Shown: positions 1 to 7,184 of the stretch, in pieces
Numbering within the stretch: position 1 is the first letter of the stretch
How the letters are laid out: the number at the start of each line of letters is the position of its first letter
Origin: Candidatus Gastranaerophilales bacterium
GTDB lineage: Bacteria; Cyanobacteriota; Vampirovibrionia; Gastranaerophilales; Gastranaerophilaceae
Assembly: GCA_944323495.1 (NCBI GenBank)
Contig: CALUSZ010000066.1
Coordinates: forward strand, 1-12,489
DNA: 12,489 nt
Reading direction: 5' to 3'
Translations under genes and position numbers: made by a program
Notes under the pieces: model-generated
What the model saw: only the letters and a program-made list of their open reading frames with translations
The model's database searches: none
Told to the model about the DNA's origin: nothing

Positions 1-34
1 ATGTAAGAGATATTTAATAGAGAGAGTGATAAAA

Positions 35-280
35 ATGTTACAAACATACGATGCAATTGAAAGAAACAAAAAACCGGCAGGAGCTTTAGAAATACCTGAA
101 GGATTTCATACATATTACTTAAACAAACAAGACAGGCAGATGAGATTTAACAACGGCGGCGACCCGATTTATGCTATTTTCGATAAAATTGATAACAGAC
201 CTCTTTCTAAAATTGCAAGAGACTTTGTAAAAGAATTAAAAGATGACTCTATCAGATTTATCTCTACTTTAATTAAATAA
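35..280 (+). CDS. Small unrecognised protein, 81 aa
   Basis: I do not recognise this protein. It is short, mostly polar and likely soluble: no signal peptide or membrane segment is visible. A central stretch (YYLNKQDRQMRFNNGGDPIY) is followed by a charged helix-like tail ending in ISTLIK. An in-frame GTG at 26 would add three residues. The ATG at 35 is preferred because a purine-rich AGAGAG (20-25) lies 9 nt upstream, a plausible ribosome binding site. The gene converges on the minus-strand gene at 273-902; the two 3' ends overlap by 8 bp with no terminator hairpin between them. The reading frame is clean and uses codons like its neighbours, so it is probably real, but its function is unknown. 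Confidence 0.65.
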   Translation: MLQTYDAIERNKKPAGALEIPEGFHTYYLNKQDRQMRFNNGGDPIYAIFDKIDNRPLSKIARDFVKELKDDSIRFISTLIK

Positions 281-902
281 TCATAATAACAAGCATTAAA
301 ATTGCAGATACGAAAGAAGAAATTCCGACAAAAATCCAAAATAGTGAAACGCCACGTTTATCACTCTTCTCTTTAGGTTTCATTGTATAAGATTGTTTGA
401 CGGAATTTTTGGTTTGTTTTTTATTTTGTTTTTTCTCTGTTTTTAATTCGGTATATTTTTCTTTAAGAGACGGCTCTCTTGTAACTAAAAACTCAATATC
501 GTATTGTTTTTTTAAAATACTCCGATTTGCTTTTTTATAAAAAACCGCGTAATTTATAGCCGCCTCAAAAGCCCTTTGCAAGCATTCTAATGCCAGAATT
601 CCGTCTTTATTAACTTTAGCCGAGTGAACCGATATATTTCCTTGTTTTTTTAGAAAATACAAATCATCAACAAATTCTTTTTCCGGAATACTGACAGCTT
701 TGTCCTTCAAAGTTGCGAGCATTTCATCAAAACTTTCGTCATACAAACGCGCTCCGACAACAGATTTGCACATCTGCTCTCCAAATCTTCTGGTCTGGCC
801 CATGCACTGCTCAAAAAATTCCGATGCATAAAGTTTTTCCGCCTCGGAAATTATTTCATACAAATCTTTATCAATCTTCTTTAAAAAATCAAAGTTAGCC
901 AC
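273..902 (-). CDS. DUF4145-like protein with C-terminal membrane anchor
   Basis: About 209 aa. Residues ~1-140 form an all-helical domain. Its pattern (EAEKLYASEFFEQCMGQTRRFGEQMCKSV spread over two helices, then LYFLKKQGNISVHSA, then a helix ALECLQRAFEAAINYAVF) resembles the DUF4145 domain found alone or fused to HsdR restriction subunits and other nucleic-acid-related proteins. A lysine-rich linker (~155-190) leads to one hydrophobic segment (WIFVGISSFVSAILMLVIMI) at the extreme C-terminus, so the protein looks tail-anchored with its main domain in the cytoplasm. The start is uncertain: TTG at 903-905 and GTG at 900-902 are adjacent, and neither has a Shine-Dalgarno sequence. An extended -10 (TGCTAAAAT) just upstream would place the transcript start near the GTG, suggesting leaderless initiation. 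The domain call is by eye. The family's role is unknown, and no partner enzyme is adjacent. Confidence 0.7.
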   Translation of the reverse strand: MANFDFLKKIDKDLYEIISEAEKLYASEFFEQCMGQTRRFGEQMCKSVVGARLYDESFDEMLATLKDKAVSIPEKEFVDDLYFLKKQGNISVHSAKVNKDGILALECLQRAFEAAINYAVFYKKANRSILKKQYDIEFLVTREPSLKEKYTELKTEKKQNKKQTKNSVKQSYTMKPKEKSDKRGVSLFWIFVGISSFVSAILMLVIMII

Positions 903-908
903 CAAACT

Positions 909-917
909 ATTTTAGCA
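909..917 (-). promoter_or_regulatory. Candidate extended -10 for the DUF4145-like gene
   Basis: Read on the minus strand, 917 to 909 gives TGC-TAAAAT, an extended -10 element. There is no convincing -35. The expected transcription start falls about 7 nt downstream, within a few bases of the TTG/GTG start codons, so the mRNA would be nearly or fully leaderless. This is inferred from sequence only. Confidence 0.35.
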
Positions 918-933
918 CAGATACGGAGTAACT

Positions 934-962
934 TTGTTTTCTTCAAAAAAACATGTTATAAT
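934..962 (+). promoter_or_regulatory. Sigma-70-type promoter for the HD-domain gene
   Basis: TTGTTT (934-939) and a perfect TATAAT (957-962) are separated by 17 nt. TG at 954-955, one base before the -10, makes it an extended -10 promoter. The expected start is near 969, only about 6 nt ahead of the ATG at 975. The leader is therefore very short and carries no real Shine-Dalgarno sequence. This is the strongest promoter match in the window. Confidence 0.7.
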
Positions 963-974
963 AGAATTAGAGCT

Positions 975-1781
975 ATGAAATCAGTTAAAGAAATATCAGT
1001 AGAATCAAAGATTCTGAAAAGATTACAGAACAACCCTAATTGTCTTAAACTGGTGCATTATTTGTTTGATGATGAAGAACTGCAGGAAATGCAGGATTAT
1101 GCAAACAATGTATCAATTAAGCGCTTAGGATACAATGACCACGGGCCTGTACATATGAGACAGGTTTGCGCAAATGCAATCAAAATGCTTAATATTCTTC
1201 ATGAATGCGGAATAAAGACATCTCTGGAGAAAGAAGAAATAGGCACTTTTGAGGATAGTATGTGTGCTGTAATTTTAGCCGGCTTGATGCACGATTTGGG
1301 TATGATGATAGGACGGCAGGGGCATGAAGAAATGTCTGTTATTCTGGCTAAACCTTTGATTGAAAGAGCTTTAATGCATGTATTTCCGGATAATCTCCAC
1401 AAACGCGTAATTATTCGTTCAATCGTAATTGAAGCCATTATCGGCCATATGTCCTCAAGAAAGATTCATTCTACAGAAGCAGGAATTATCCTGATAGCTG
1501 ACGGGTGCGATATGACAAAAGGCAGAGCAAGAATTCCGCTTTCAATCAATACTACTCCGAGAGTAGGCGATATTCACAAATATTCTGCAAACGCTATTAA
1601 CAGAATAAGAATTCAACACGGCGAAAAGAAACCGATTAAAATTTCTGTAGAAATGTCAGCAGATGTTGGATTCTTCCAGATAGAAGAAGTTTTGTTTGCA
1701 AAAATTGATGCCAGCCCCGCAAAACAATATGTAGAATTATATGCAGGGGTAGAGGGCGAAGAGCCTAAGTGTTATTTGTAA
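975..1781 (+). CDS. HD-domain metal-dependent phosphohydrolase
   Basis: 268 aa, soluble. The HD signature is clear: H56/H60 in NDHGPVHMRQV, H106-D107 in AGLMHDLGM, H117 in RQGHEE, H158 in IIGHMSS and D176/D179 in IADGCDM. These are the expected metal ligands of an HD hydrolase acting on a phosphate ester or nucleotide. Such proteins act in the cytoplasm, but the substrate cannot be read from the sequence. A C-terminal module (~194-268, starting TPRVGDIHKYSANA, then KPIKISVEMSADVGFFQ and a YVELYAGVEG end) follows the HD core. I believe a similar tail occurs in a conserved family of HD proteins in archaea and bacteria. The gene is apparently monocistronic, driven by the promoter at 934-962. The same tail occurs a second time downstream (2042-2270), so this locus has been rearranged. 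Confidence 0.85.
   Translation: MKSVKEISVESKILKRLQNNPNCLKLVHYLFDDEELQEMQDYANNVSIKRLGYNDHGPVHMRQVCANAIKMLNILHECGIKTSLEKEEIGTFEDSMCAVILAGLMHDLGMMIGRQGHEEMSVILAKPLIERALMHVFPDNLHKRVIIRSIVIEAIIGHMSSRKIHSTEAGIILIADGCDMTKGRARIPLSINTTPRVGDIHKYSANAINRIRIQHGEKKPIKISVEMSADVGFFQIEEVLFAKIDASPAKQYVELYAGVEGEEPKCYL
1553..1781 (+). repeat. Upstream copy of a 229-bp direct repeat (HD gene 3' end)
   Basis: This segment, encoding residues 194-268 of the HD protein, is repeated at 2042-2270 with a constant offset of 489 bp and no gaps. I count 19 mismatches in 229 bp by hand (about 92% identity). Only one changes an amino acid (A205 to T). The mismatches are unevenly spread: about 4 in the first 158 bp and about 15 in the last 71 bp. 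Confidence 0.9.
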
Positions 1782-2041
1782 TATAAGGTTAATGTCGGGT
1801 TTCACCCAACCTACTTTTCCAGCGTCATTAGCGCCGCGAACGTGCTATGCGTGAGCATAGCGATAGTGAGCGGAAGAGTGCAGGCAAGCCTGCAACAGCC
1901 ATTCAATCCACGCTCGTTAGAGCGTAGAAAACAATGGCCATTTTCTTCTTTTTTGCTTCGTTTTTTCTTCTTTTGATGCCCAAAAGAAGAAAAAATGATG
2001 AAAAAAAAGTTATTGGTGCGGCAAAACGACGAACCCTACTT
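1782..2041 (+). repeat. 260-bp palindrome-rich intergenic element
   Basis: This region between the HD gene and its duplicated tail has no convincing gene over its first 210 bp but holds several inverted repeats. They are GGGTTTCACCC (1798-1808, 4-bp arms), GCTATGC-GTGA-GCATAGC (1844-1861), TGCAGGC-AA-GCCTGCA (1879-1894) and ACGCTC-GTTA-GAGCGT (1910-1925). The last is enclosed by a second stem, GCCATT (1898-1903) with AATGGC (1933-1938). A 15-bp hairpin follows at 1961-1995. The opening phrase, of the type GTxGGGTTTCACCCAACCTAC, recalls dispersed palindromes common between cyanobacterial genes. The whole block reads like a composite mobile or REP-like intergenic repeat. It is inserted exactly where the HD locus is rearranged. 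No transposase is present. Confidence 0.6.
1961..1995. repeat. 15-bp perfect inverted repeat
   Basis: The left arm at 1961-1975 (TTTTTTCTTCTTTTG) and the right arm at 1981-1995 are perfectly complementary around a 5-nt loop (ATGCC). The stem is almost all A-T pairs. Neither strand carries a clean T-run after the stem, so it is not a standard terminator. Its right edge supplies the A of the first ATG of the truncated downstream frame. Confidence 0.75.
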
Positions 2042-2270
2042 TACTCCGAGGGTAGGCGATATTCACAAATATTCTACAAACGCTATTAACAGAATAAGAA
2101 TTCAACACGGAGAAAAGAAACCGATTAAAATTTCTGTAGAAATGTCAGCAGATGTTGGGTTCTTCCAGATAGAAGAAGTTTTGTTTGCAAAAATTGATGC
2201 AAGTCCTGCCAAACAGTATGTTGAGCTTTACGCAGGAGTAGAAGGCGAAGAGCCTAAGTGTTACCTGTAG
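1995..2270 (+). pseudogene. Truncated second copy of the HD protein's C-terminal module
   Basis: This is an open frame of 91 codons. The first 16 residues (MMKKKLLVRQNDEPYF) come from the end of the palindromic element. The remaining 75 match residues 194-268 of the upstream HD protein with one substitution (A205 to T). The HD metal-binding core is absent, so it cannot be a phosphohydrolase. The start codon lies at the edge of a hairpin with only a purine-rich AAGAAGA before it, so translation is doubtful. The stop overlaps the 3' end of the convergent MFS gene by 17 bp, which suggests this copy occupies the original end of the HD locus. Nearly all differences from copy 1 are synonymous. The tail therefore diverged while under selection in an intact gene, probably in a related strain, before the two were joined. 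A stand-alone tail protein cannot be excluded. Confidence 0.75.
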
Positions 2271-3417
2271 CTCTGTATCTGAAATAAAAATAAAACAGAG
2301 CAAGAAAGCCAAAGAAAGTAAAAAATGAGCCGGCAAGAGCAGTATACTCATACCCCATCGCATGCGCAATAGGGATTCCGCCAGCGTATGCTCCGATTGC
2401 ATTTCCAAGGTTAAAAGAAATTTGCGAACAGCAGGCGCCCAGCATTTCTCCGCCTTGTGCATTTTTGATTAAAAGTATCTGCTGGGGAGCCGATACCCCG
2501 AATAAGCAGGCTGTACATACACACATCAATATTACTGATACAAAAGGATTTGAGCCGAAAAAGAATATCAAAATTAATGATAAAAATGCACTCAATTGAA
2601 TAAATCCTGCAGTTAGTGATGGTGAATATTTATCCGATAGTTTTCCGCCCAGAAGATTTCCGATATACATACCAAACCCGGCAAGAATCATAAAAAGAGA
2701 AACATATTTTGGCGCGATTCCGGAAAGATTAACAAGAAGCGGATTTATATAGCTGTACCAGCAGAAAATTCCGCCGTTTCCCATTACAACCGCAAAAATC
2801 AAAAGCCACGGCGCGAGAGATTTAAAGATTTTAAATTGTCCGCGAAACCCTGTATCAGGAAGCGGTTTAAGATTAGGAATTAATTTTAGGACTGAATATA
2901 AAATAAACAGCCCCAGTATTCCTATCAGAAGAAAAATTATTCTCCACGAAAAATTATGGCTTAAAAAAGTCCCGAATGGAATTCCTGCAAGATTGGCAAT
3001 TGTCATACCGGATACCATTGTTGCAACAGCCTGAGTTTTCTTATCCTTGTCTGCTAACTTATCTGCAACGATTGCGCCAACACCGAAAAATGCCCCGTGA
3101 GGGAAACCGGCAATAAATCTTAAAAAACATAAGATATAATAATTCCAGGCAAAGGCCGAGAAAAAATTTGCAATTGTAAAAATTAAAACGAGAGATATTA
3201 AAATAGTTTTCAAAGGTTTTGTTCTTCCTAAAATAACAAGAAGAATTGAACCAAAAACAACTCCCAGCGCGTAAAACGAAATAAAATTTCCTGCGTTTGA
3301 AATTGATACCCGCATAGATTCTGCAGTATCAGGTAAAATCCCCATCATAACATATTCTGTCATTCCAAGTCCGAATGTCCCATAGGCAAGGGGTAACAAA
3401 CATTTACTCTTTCTCAT
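2254..3417 (-). CDS. MFS exporter, AraJ/DHA1-like
   Basis: 387 aa with about 12 hydrophobic segments, the normal size for a drug:proton antiporter-1 type major facilitator carrier. The N-terminus (YGTFGLGMTEYVMMGILPD) is typical of the AraJ/NepI/PbuE-like group. The TM2-TM3 loop carries a degenerate MFS motif A (LGRTKPLK), and TM4 has the usual RFIAGFPHGAFFG. The second half begins near residue 205. These carriers expel small molecules such as sugars, purines or drugs across the inner membrane; the substrate is not predictable here. The ATG at 3417 has AAGGA just upstream and overlaps the end of the SulP gene by 14 bp, so the two are probably translationally coupled. The last residues (RYRATGNT) are encoded antisense to the duplicated HD tail, and no terminator is visible between these convergent ends. 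Confidence 0.9.
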   Translation of the reverse strand: MRKSKCLLPLAYGTFGLGMTEYVMMGILPDTAESMRVSISNAGNFISFYALGVVFGSILLVILGRTKPLKTILISLVLIFTIANFFSAFAWNYYILCFLRFIAGFPHGAFFGVGAIVADKLADKDKKTQAVATMVSGMTIANLAGIPFGTFLSHNFSWRIIFLLIGILGLFILYSVLKLIPNLKPLPDTGFRGQFKIFKSLAPWLLIFAVVMGNGGIFCWYSYINPLLVNLSGIAPKYVSLFMILAGFGMYIGNLLGGKLSDKYSPSLTAGFIQLSAFLSLILIFFFGSNPFVSVILMCVCTACLFGVSAPQQILLIKNAQGGEMLGACCSQISFNLGNAIGAYAGGIPIAHAMGYEYTALAGSFFTFFGFLALFYFYFRYRATGNT

Positions 3418-5053
3418 TTTTCCTTATATTCCAAAAATGTTTTTTCTGTACTTTGTTCTTTAATTTTTCTTTTGCATACTCAATAGCATCAAGTTCTGAA
3501 TAGAAGATTTTTTCTTCTTCCGTAAGAGCAATAATCCCATGTGCTTCAAGTTGTTTTTCAACCTCGGCACTTTTCAGCACAAGAAGGATTTTAATCTTCT
3601 GGGCGCAGAGCCTAATTATAATATCTTCAAGCGCAAAAATAGCAGAAATATCCAGCAGGTTTTCGGAGGAGTAATCAAGGATAAGAATTTTTGTTCCCCA
3701 AACATCTTCAAATTGTGAAATCAGCTGGGTTGCAGAGCCGAAAAAGAATTGCCCGTCAATATGCACAACCCTGATTTTGTGCTTGTAATCCTTATCCAGA
3801 AGCTTTTCGAGCTTCTCTATATCTTTATCGTAAACAGTTTTATGAATAAGTTTTGCACTATCTGCTGTCCTTTTTGCATAAAGTAGGGCTGCACAGGTAA
3901 TTCCGGCGCCGACTGCAACAATAAGATTATAGAATACTGTTAATATGAAAACAACTGCTAAAACATACAAATCATCTTTTGGCGCGAGTTTAATAACCTT
4001 TAGAAGCTTAACGTCTATAATATCGTATCCAATTTTAATCAAAATTCCTGCAAGCACAGCAAGAGGAATTTGGGCAACAAATCCGGAGAGCTTAAATAAT
4101 AGAATTATTAAAATTATAGGATTAATAACAGCCGTCAATCTTGTAGTCGAGCCTGTATTAATCGCTGCAACAGTTCTCATTGTAGCCGCAGAGCCCGGAA
4201 GTGAGCCTGTTAAGGCACAAACCATATTCCCGATACCCTGTCCTAGAAGCATAGTTTTTGATGAAGTTTTAGTTTTCACAAGAGAATCCGCCACAAGCAC
4301 AGTAAGCAGACTCTCCGCAGAAAGAACAATGGCAAGCATTACTGCATAACTGAAATACGTAATAACTTCGTGCAAATGAGCCTTAGGTAAAGTTAAAGCG
4401 GGCATTCCGACTGATATTTCTGAAATTCTCTCTACATTCAGACCCATTTTTATTGAAATAAAAGTACAAATAACAAGCGCTATCGCCTGAGAAGGTATAA
4501 TCTTATTAAATTTTTTAGGAATTGCAAATACTATTAAAAGTGTTAAAGCTCCAATAAATAAAGCTTGTAGATTTATATTATCTAAATTCTGAAACAGAGC
4601 AGTAATGCTGTTAATTGTATTCGACATAACCGGACAGCCGATAAGCGGATTTATCTGCATAATTATAATAATCACCCCGACTCCGTTCATAAACCCTGAA
4701 ATTACTGGATACGGCACATATTTGACTATAGCCGGAAGCGAGGTTAAACTTAATATAATCTGCAGAATTCCCGCCATAAATATTACAAGAACAACAGAAG
4801 AAATATCAGCATTCAACGCGTGCATAATTGAAGCAATAACAATCGTAACAGGCCCTGTAATACCTGAGACAAGCGGAACTTTAGCTCCTATAATCCCCGC
4901 AATAAAACATAAAATTACAGCTCCCCACACACCTGCAGACGCGCCAAACCCTGTTGCGACACCGAATGCCAGAGCCTGTGGAAGCGCTACTATCGCAGAA
5001 TTAAGAGAGCCCAAAATATCTCCCGCAAATATCTTTAATCTGGTTTTAATCAT
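3404..5053 (-). CDS. SulP/SLC26-family anion transporter with STAS domain
   Basis: 549 aa inner-membrane protein. Residues ~1-395 form the SulP transport domain. Landmarks are the N-terminal ALPQALAFGVATG, a TM1-type loop PLVSGITGPVTIVI, YVPYPVISGFMNGVGVIIII, and the family signature GSLPGSAATMRTVAAINTGS before TRLTAVINP. Residues ~425-530 form a cytoplasmic STAS domain, with the beta strand IRVVHIDGQFFFGSA and the segment LLDISAIFALEDI, which keeps the Asp and Ser of the STAS phospho-loop. The family moves sulfate, bicarbonate, chloride or organic anions, often with Na+ or H+. Sequence alone does not say which, although the compact form resembles BicA-like bicarbonate carriers. It is first in a two-gene unit with the MFS exporter. 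No strong Shine-Dalgarno sequence precedes the ATG at 5053. Confidence 0.93.
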   Translation of the reverse strand: MIKTRLKIFAGDILGSLNSAIVALPQALAFGVATGFGASAGVWGAVILCFIAGIIGAKVPLVSGITGPVTIVIASIMHALNADISSVVLVIFMAGILQIILSLTSLPAIVKYVPYPVISGFMNGVGVIIIIMQINPLIGCPVMSNTINSITALFQNLDNINLQALFIGALTLLIVFAIPKKFNKIIPSQAIALVICTFISIKMGLNVERISEISVGMPALTLPKAHLHEVITYFSYAVMLAIVLSAESLLTVLVADSLVKTKTSSKTMLLGQGIGNMVCALTGSLPGSAATMRTVAAINTGSTTRLTAVINPIILIILLFKLSGFVAQIPLAVLAGILIKIGYDIIDVKLLKVIKLAPKDDLYVLAVVFILTVFYNLIVAVGAGITCAALLYAKRTADSAKLIHKTVYDKDIEKLEKLLDKDYKHKIRVVHIDGQFFFGSATQLISQFEDVWGTKILILDYSSENLLDISAIFALEDIIIRLCAQKIKILLVLKSAEVEKQLEAHGIIALTEEEKIFYSELDAIEYAKEKLKNKVQKKHFWNIRKNEKE

Positions 5054-5154
5054 AAAATAATACTAACACAGGAGTACTATTTGTAAAAGAAGAATCTGGT
5101 ACATATTAATCAAAAAAATTCATATAAAAGATATTCGGAGAAAACAATTATTTA

Positions 5155-5163
5155 TGCTATACT
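5155..5163 (+). promoter_or_regulatory. Candidate extended -10 for the ktr operon
   Basis: TGC-TATACT at 5155-5163 is an extended -10; the -35 region is poor. It lies in the 127-bp divergent gap between the SulP gene and ktrB. The ktrB ATG (5181) has AAAAAGG (5168-5174) 6 nt upstream. The expected transcription start (~5170) falls inside that ribosome binding site, so either the leader is very short or another promoter is used. No clear promoter for the SulP direction was found in this gap. Confidence 0.4.
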
Positions 5164-5180
5164 TTTCAAAAAGGTATTAG

Positions 5181-6527
5181 ATGTATAAAAAAGAACAAAT
5201 TAGCAACCTACACGAAAACTATTTTGACATAGTTACCAAATCTCCAGAAAGAATATTATCAATTACGTTCTTTTTATTATGTATTCTTGGAGGCTGCCTG
5301 CTTTTTCTGCCTGTTTGCGGAAAACTTTCTTTTTTAGATGCTCTTTTTACGGCTGTGAGCGGAGTATGTGTAACCGGCTTGTCTGTTATTGATATTACTA
5401 AAGATTTAACACCTCTCGGACAGGTTGTATTACTTTTACTTATTCAAACCGGCGGTTTGGGTATTATGAGTATAAGCTCGATTATATTTATTATGCTTGG
5501 AAAAAGAATGTCTTTAAGGTATGAAAAAAACGCAAGAAGGATTTTTGATGCAGAAAGCAGAGCTGAAGTTAAAGAATCTTTGTTCTTGATATTCAAATAC
5601 ACTTTTTATCTGGAATTAATCGGCGCTATCCTTCTAACACTCGGCTTTTCAATTTCAGAACATAATATATTAACCGGATTAAAGCTGGGAATATTTTCAT
5701 CAGTTTCAGCATTTTGTAATGCCGGTTTTGTTTTAAACAACTCTAATTTAATTAGTTATAATAACAATCCGCTAATATTATACACGATTTCATTTTTAAT
5801 AATCCTCGGCGGAATTTCTCCTGCAATATGTATAAGTTTGCGCAGACTTTTAAACGGGCAGAAACTTCCTCCTATTGCTCTGCTTGTATTTAACACTACA
5901 ATTGCGCTTATGTTTATAGGCACATTAGTTTTCCTAACAGCTGAATATAATGGAGTTTTAGATGGTATGAGCTGGTGGGATAAATTTAATAACTCCTGGT
6001 TTCAATCAGCCACACTTAGAACAGCGGGTTTTAATTCCGTAAATCTTGAACATATAAGCGGAATAACATATATTATGTTCATAATTTTTATGATAATAGG
6101 CGGTTCGCCCGGAGGTACTGCTGGCGGGATAAAAACAGTTGTTTTTAGTGTAATAATAATTACCTGTTATAATACTTTATTCGGGAAAAGTAACGTAATC
6201 CGTAATCGAGCAATAAAGCAGGAAATTGTTCAAAAATCAATAACTTTAACAACAATATATTTAATGTTTTTCTTTATATCTAGCTGTATGTTAATCACTA
6301 CACAACAAATATCTAATAGTTCTCTAATTTTTGAATCAGCATCAGCCTTGGGAACAGTAGGTCTTACATTAGGTGCAACACCAAATTTAGATGAAATCGG
6401 GAAATTAATCATAATTATTACAATGTATATTGGGCGTGTAATGCCTGCAACAATTATTTATTACATGAATTCAAAAAATATAGAAACACGGATAAGCTAT
6501 CCTGACGCAAAATTATCTTTAACATAG
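5181..6527 (+). CDS. ktrB: Ktr/Trk-type potassium uptake channel subunit
   Basis: 448 aa integral membrane protein with the fourfold M1-P-M2 layout of TrkH/KtrB. All four pore loops are visible: CVTGL at 63-67, CNAGF at 179-183, RTAGF at 280-284 and GTVGL at 391-395. Each keeps the filter glycine. The third repeat is followed by the intramembrane gate loop GGSPGGTAGGIKT (~307-319). The C-terminus has YIGRVMPATI (~416-425), matching the conserved Arg region, and a final YPDAKLSLT tail typical of KtrB. The length matches KtrB and is shorter than TrkH. KtrB dimers take up K+ (often Na+-dependent) and sit on a KtrA octamer, which is encoded 9 bp downstream. An AAAAAGG ribosome binding site supports the ATG at 5181. 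Confidence 0.93.
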   Translation: MYKKEQISNLHENYFDIVTKSPERILSITFFLLCILGGCLLFLPVCGKLSFLDALFTAVSGVCVTGLSVIDITKDLTPLGQVVLLLLIQTGGLGIMSISSIIFIMLGKRMSLRYEKNARRIFDAESRAEVKESLFLIFKYTFYLELIGAILLTLGFSISEHNILTGLKLGIFSSVSAFCNAGFVLNNSNLISYNNNPLILYTISFLIILGGISPAICISLRRLLNGQKLPPIALLVFNTTIALMFIGTLVFLTAEYNGVLDGMSWWDKFNNSWFQSATLRTAGFNSVNLEHISGITYIMFIIFMIIGGSPGGTAGGIKTVVFSVIIITCYNTLFGKSNVIRNRAIKQEIVQKSITLTTIYLMFFFISSCMLITTQQISNSSLIFESASALGTVGLTLGATPNLDEIGKLIIIITMYIGRVMPATIIYYMNSKNIETRISYPDAKLSLT

Positions 6528-6536
6528 GAGAAAAAA

Positions 6537-7184
6537 ATGAGAATGCAAGTTTTAATAATCGGGCTGGGACAATTTGGAATGTCTCTTGCAAAAACACTTT
6601 CAGATAAAGGAGTAGAAGTTATAGGTGCTGATATTGATAAAGAAATAGTCGATGAAGCTTCAGCTTTTCTTGAAGATGTAATCTGTCTGGATGCAACAGA
6701 TGAGATTTCTCTAGCAAAATTATGCCCGAAAGAACGCGATATTGTCATATGCGCAATTGGTTCAAGAGAGGCGTCAATATTAACAACAGCGCTTTTAAAA
6801 CAAATGGGATGTGAAAATGTCATTTCAAGAGCGACAGAAAAAATCCATGAAAGAATTTTAAAAGCTGTTGGTGCTAAAAATGTTATCAATCCGGACGAAG
6901 AATATGGGAAAAAATATGCATATAAAATCCTGTTCCATAATGTAATAACTGATGTATCATCTGATGACATTCAGCTTTTGGAAATAAGTGTACAACCTTT
7001 TATGAGCGGAAAAAATCTCATAGAACTAGCTCTTCCAAATAAATACGGTATAATTGTAGCTGCAATTAGAAAGGGCAATAAACTAACAAGGCCGTTTCCA
7101 TCCGAGAAACTTTCTTCAGAAGACAGTTTGCTTCTGGTTTGTACTGATGAATCTTTGGAAAAAATGTTTAAGGAGAATGCGTGA
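6537..7184 (+). CDS. ktrA: Ktr potassium channel gating subunit (RCK protein)
   Basis: 215 aa cytoplasmic protein. Residues ~3-125 form the RCK-N Rossmann domain, with the nucleotide-binding GLGQFG at 9-14 and an acidic residue closing beta-2 (GADID, D32/D34). Residues ~135-213 form the RCK-C/TrkA-C domain (LLEISVQPFMSGKNLIELAL, then KLSSEDSLLLVCTDE). KtrA octamers bind ATP/ADP, and often cyclic-di-AMP in the C-domain, to open or close KtrB. The length is that of KtrA, half that of the duplicated TrkA. The ribosome binding site AGGAG (6526-6530) overlaps the ktrB stop codon, and the start lies 9 bp after it, so the subunits are made together. An ATG at 6543 is an alternative start two residues later. 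Confidence 0.93.
   Translation: MRMQVLIIGLGQFGMSLAKTLSDKGVEVIGADIDKEIVDEASAFLEDVICLDATDEISLAKLCPKERDIVICAIGSREASILTTALLKQMGCENVISRATEKIHERILKAVGAKNVINPDEEYGKKYAYKILFHNVITDVSSDDIQLLEISVQPFMSGKNLIELALPNKYGIIVAAIRKGNKLTRPFPSEKLSSEDSLLLVCTDESLEKMFKENA

Noticed and set aside
1961..1995. 15-bp hairpin as an intrinsic terminator for the HD gene
   Set aside because: The stem is nearly all A-T and is not followed by a T-run on either strand. It lies 180 bp past the stop, within a repeat-like block.
1782..2041. Palindrome block as a tRNA or known riboswitch
   Set aside because: No cloverleaf, anticodon loop or conserved riboswitch core could be assembled, and it lies downstream of a gene rather than in a leader of a plus-strand gene with matching function.
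2145..2462. Minus-strand open frame across the end of the MFS gene
   Set aside because: It overlaps the MFS coding sequence in another frame and has no family features.
3945..5060. Long plus-strand open frames antisense to the SulP gene
   Set aside because: Their translations are low-complexity (rich in I, T, P, A) with no family features, as expected for the reverse strand of a membrane-protein gene.
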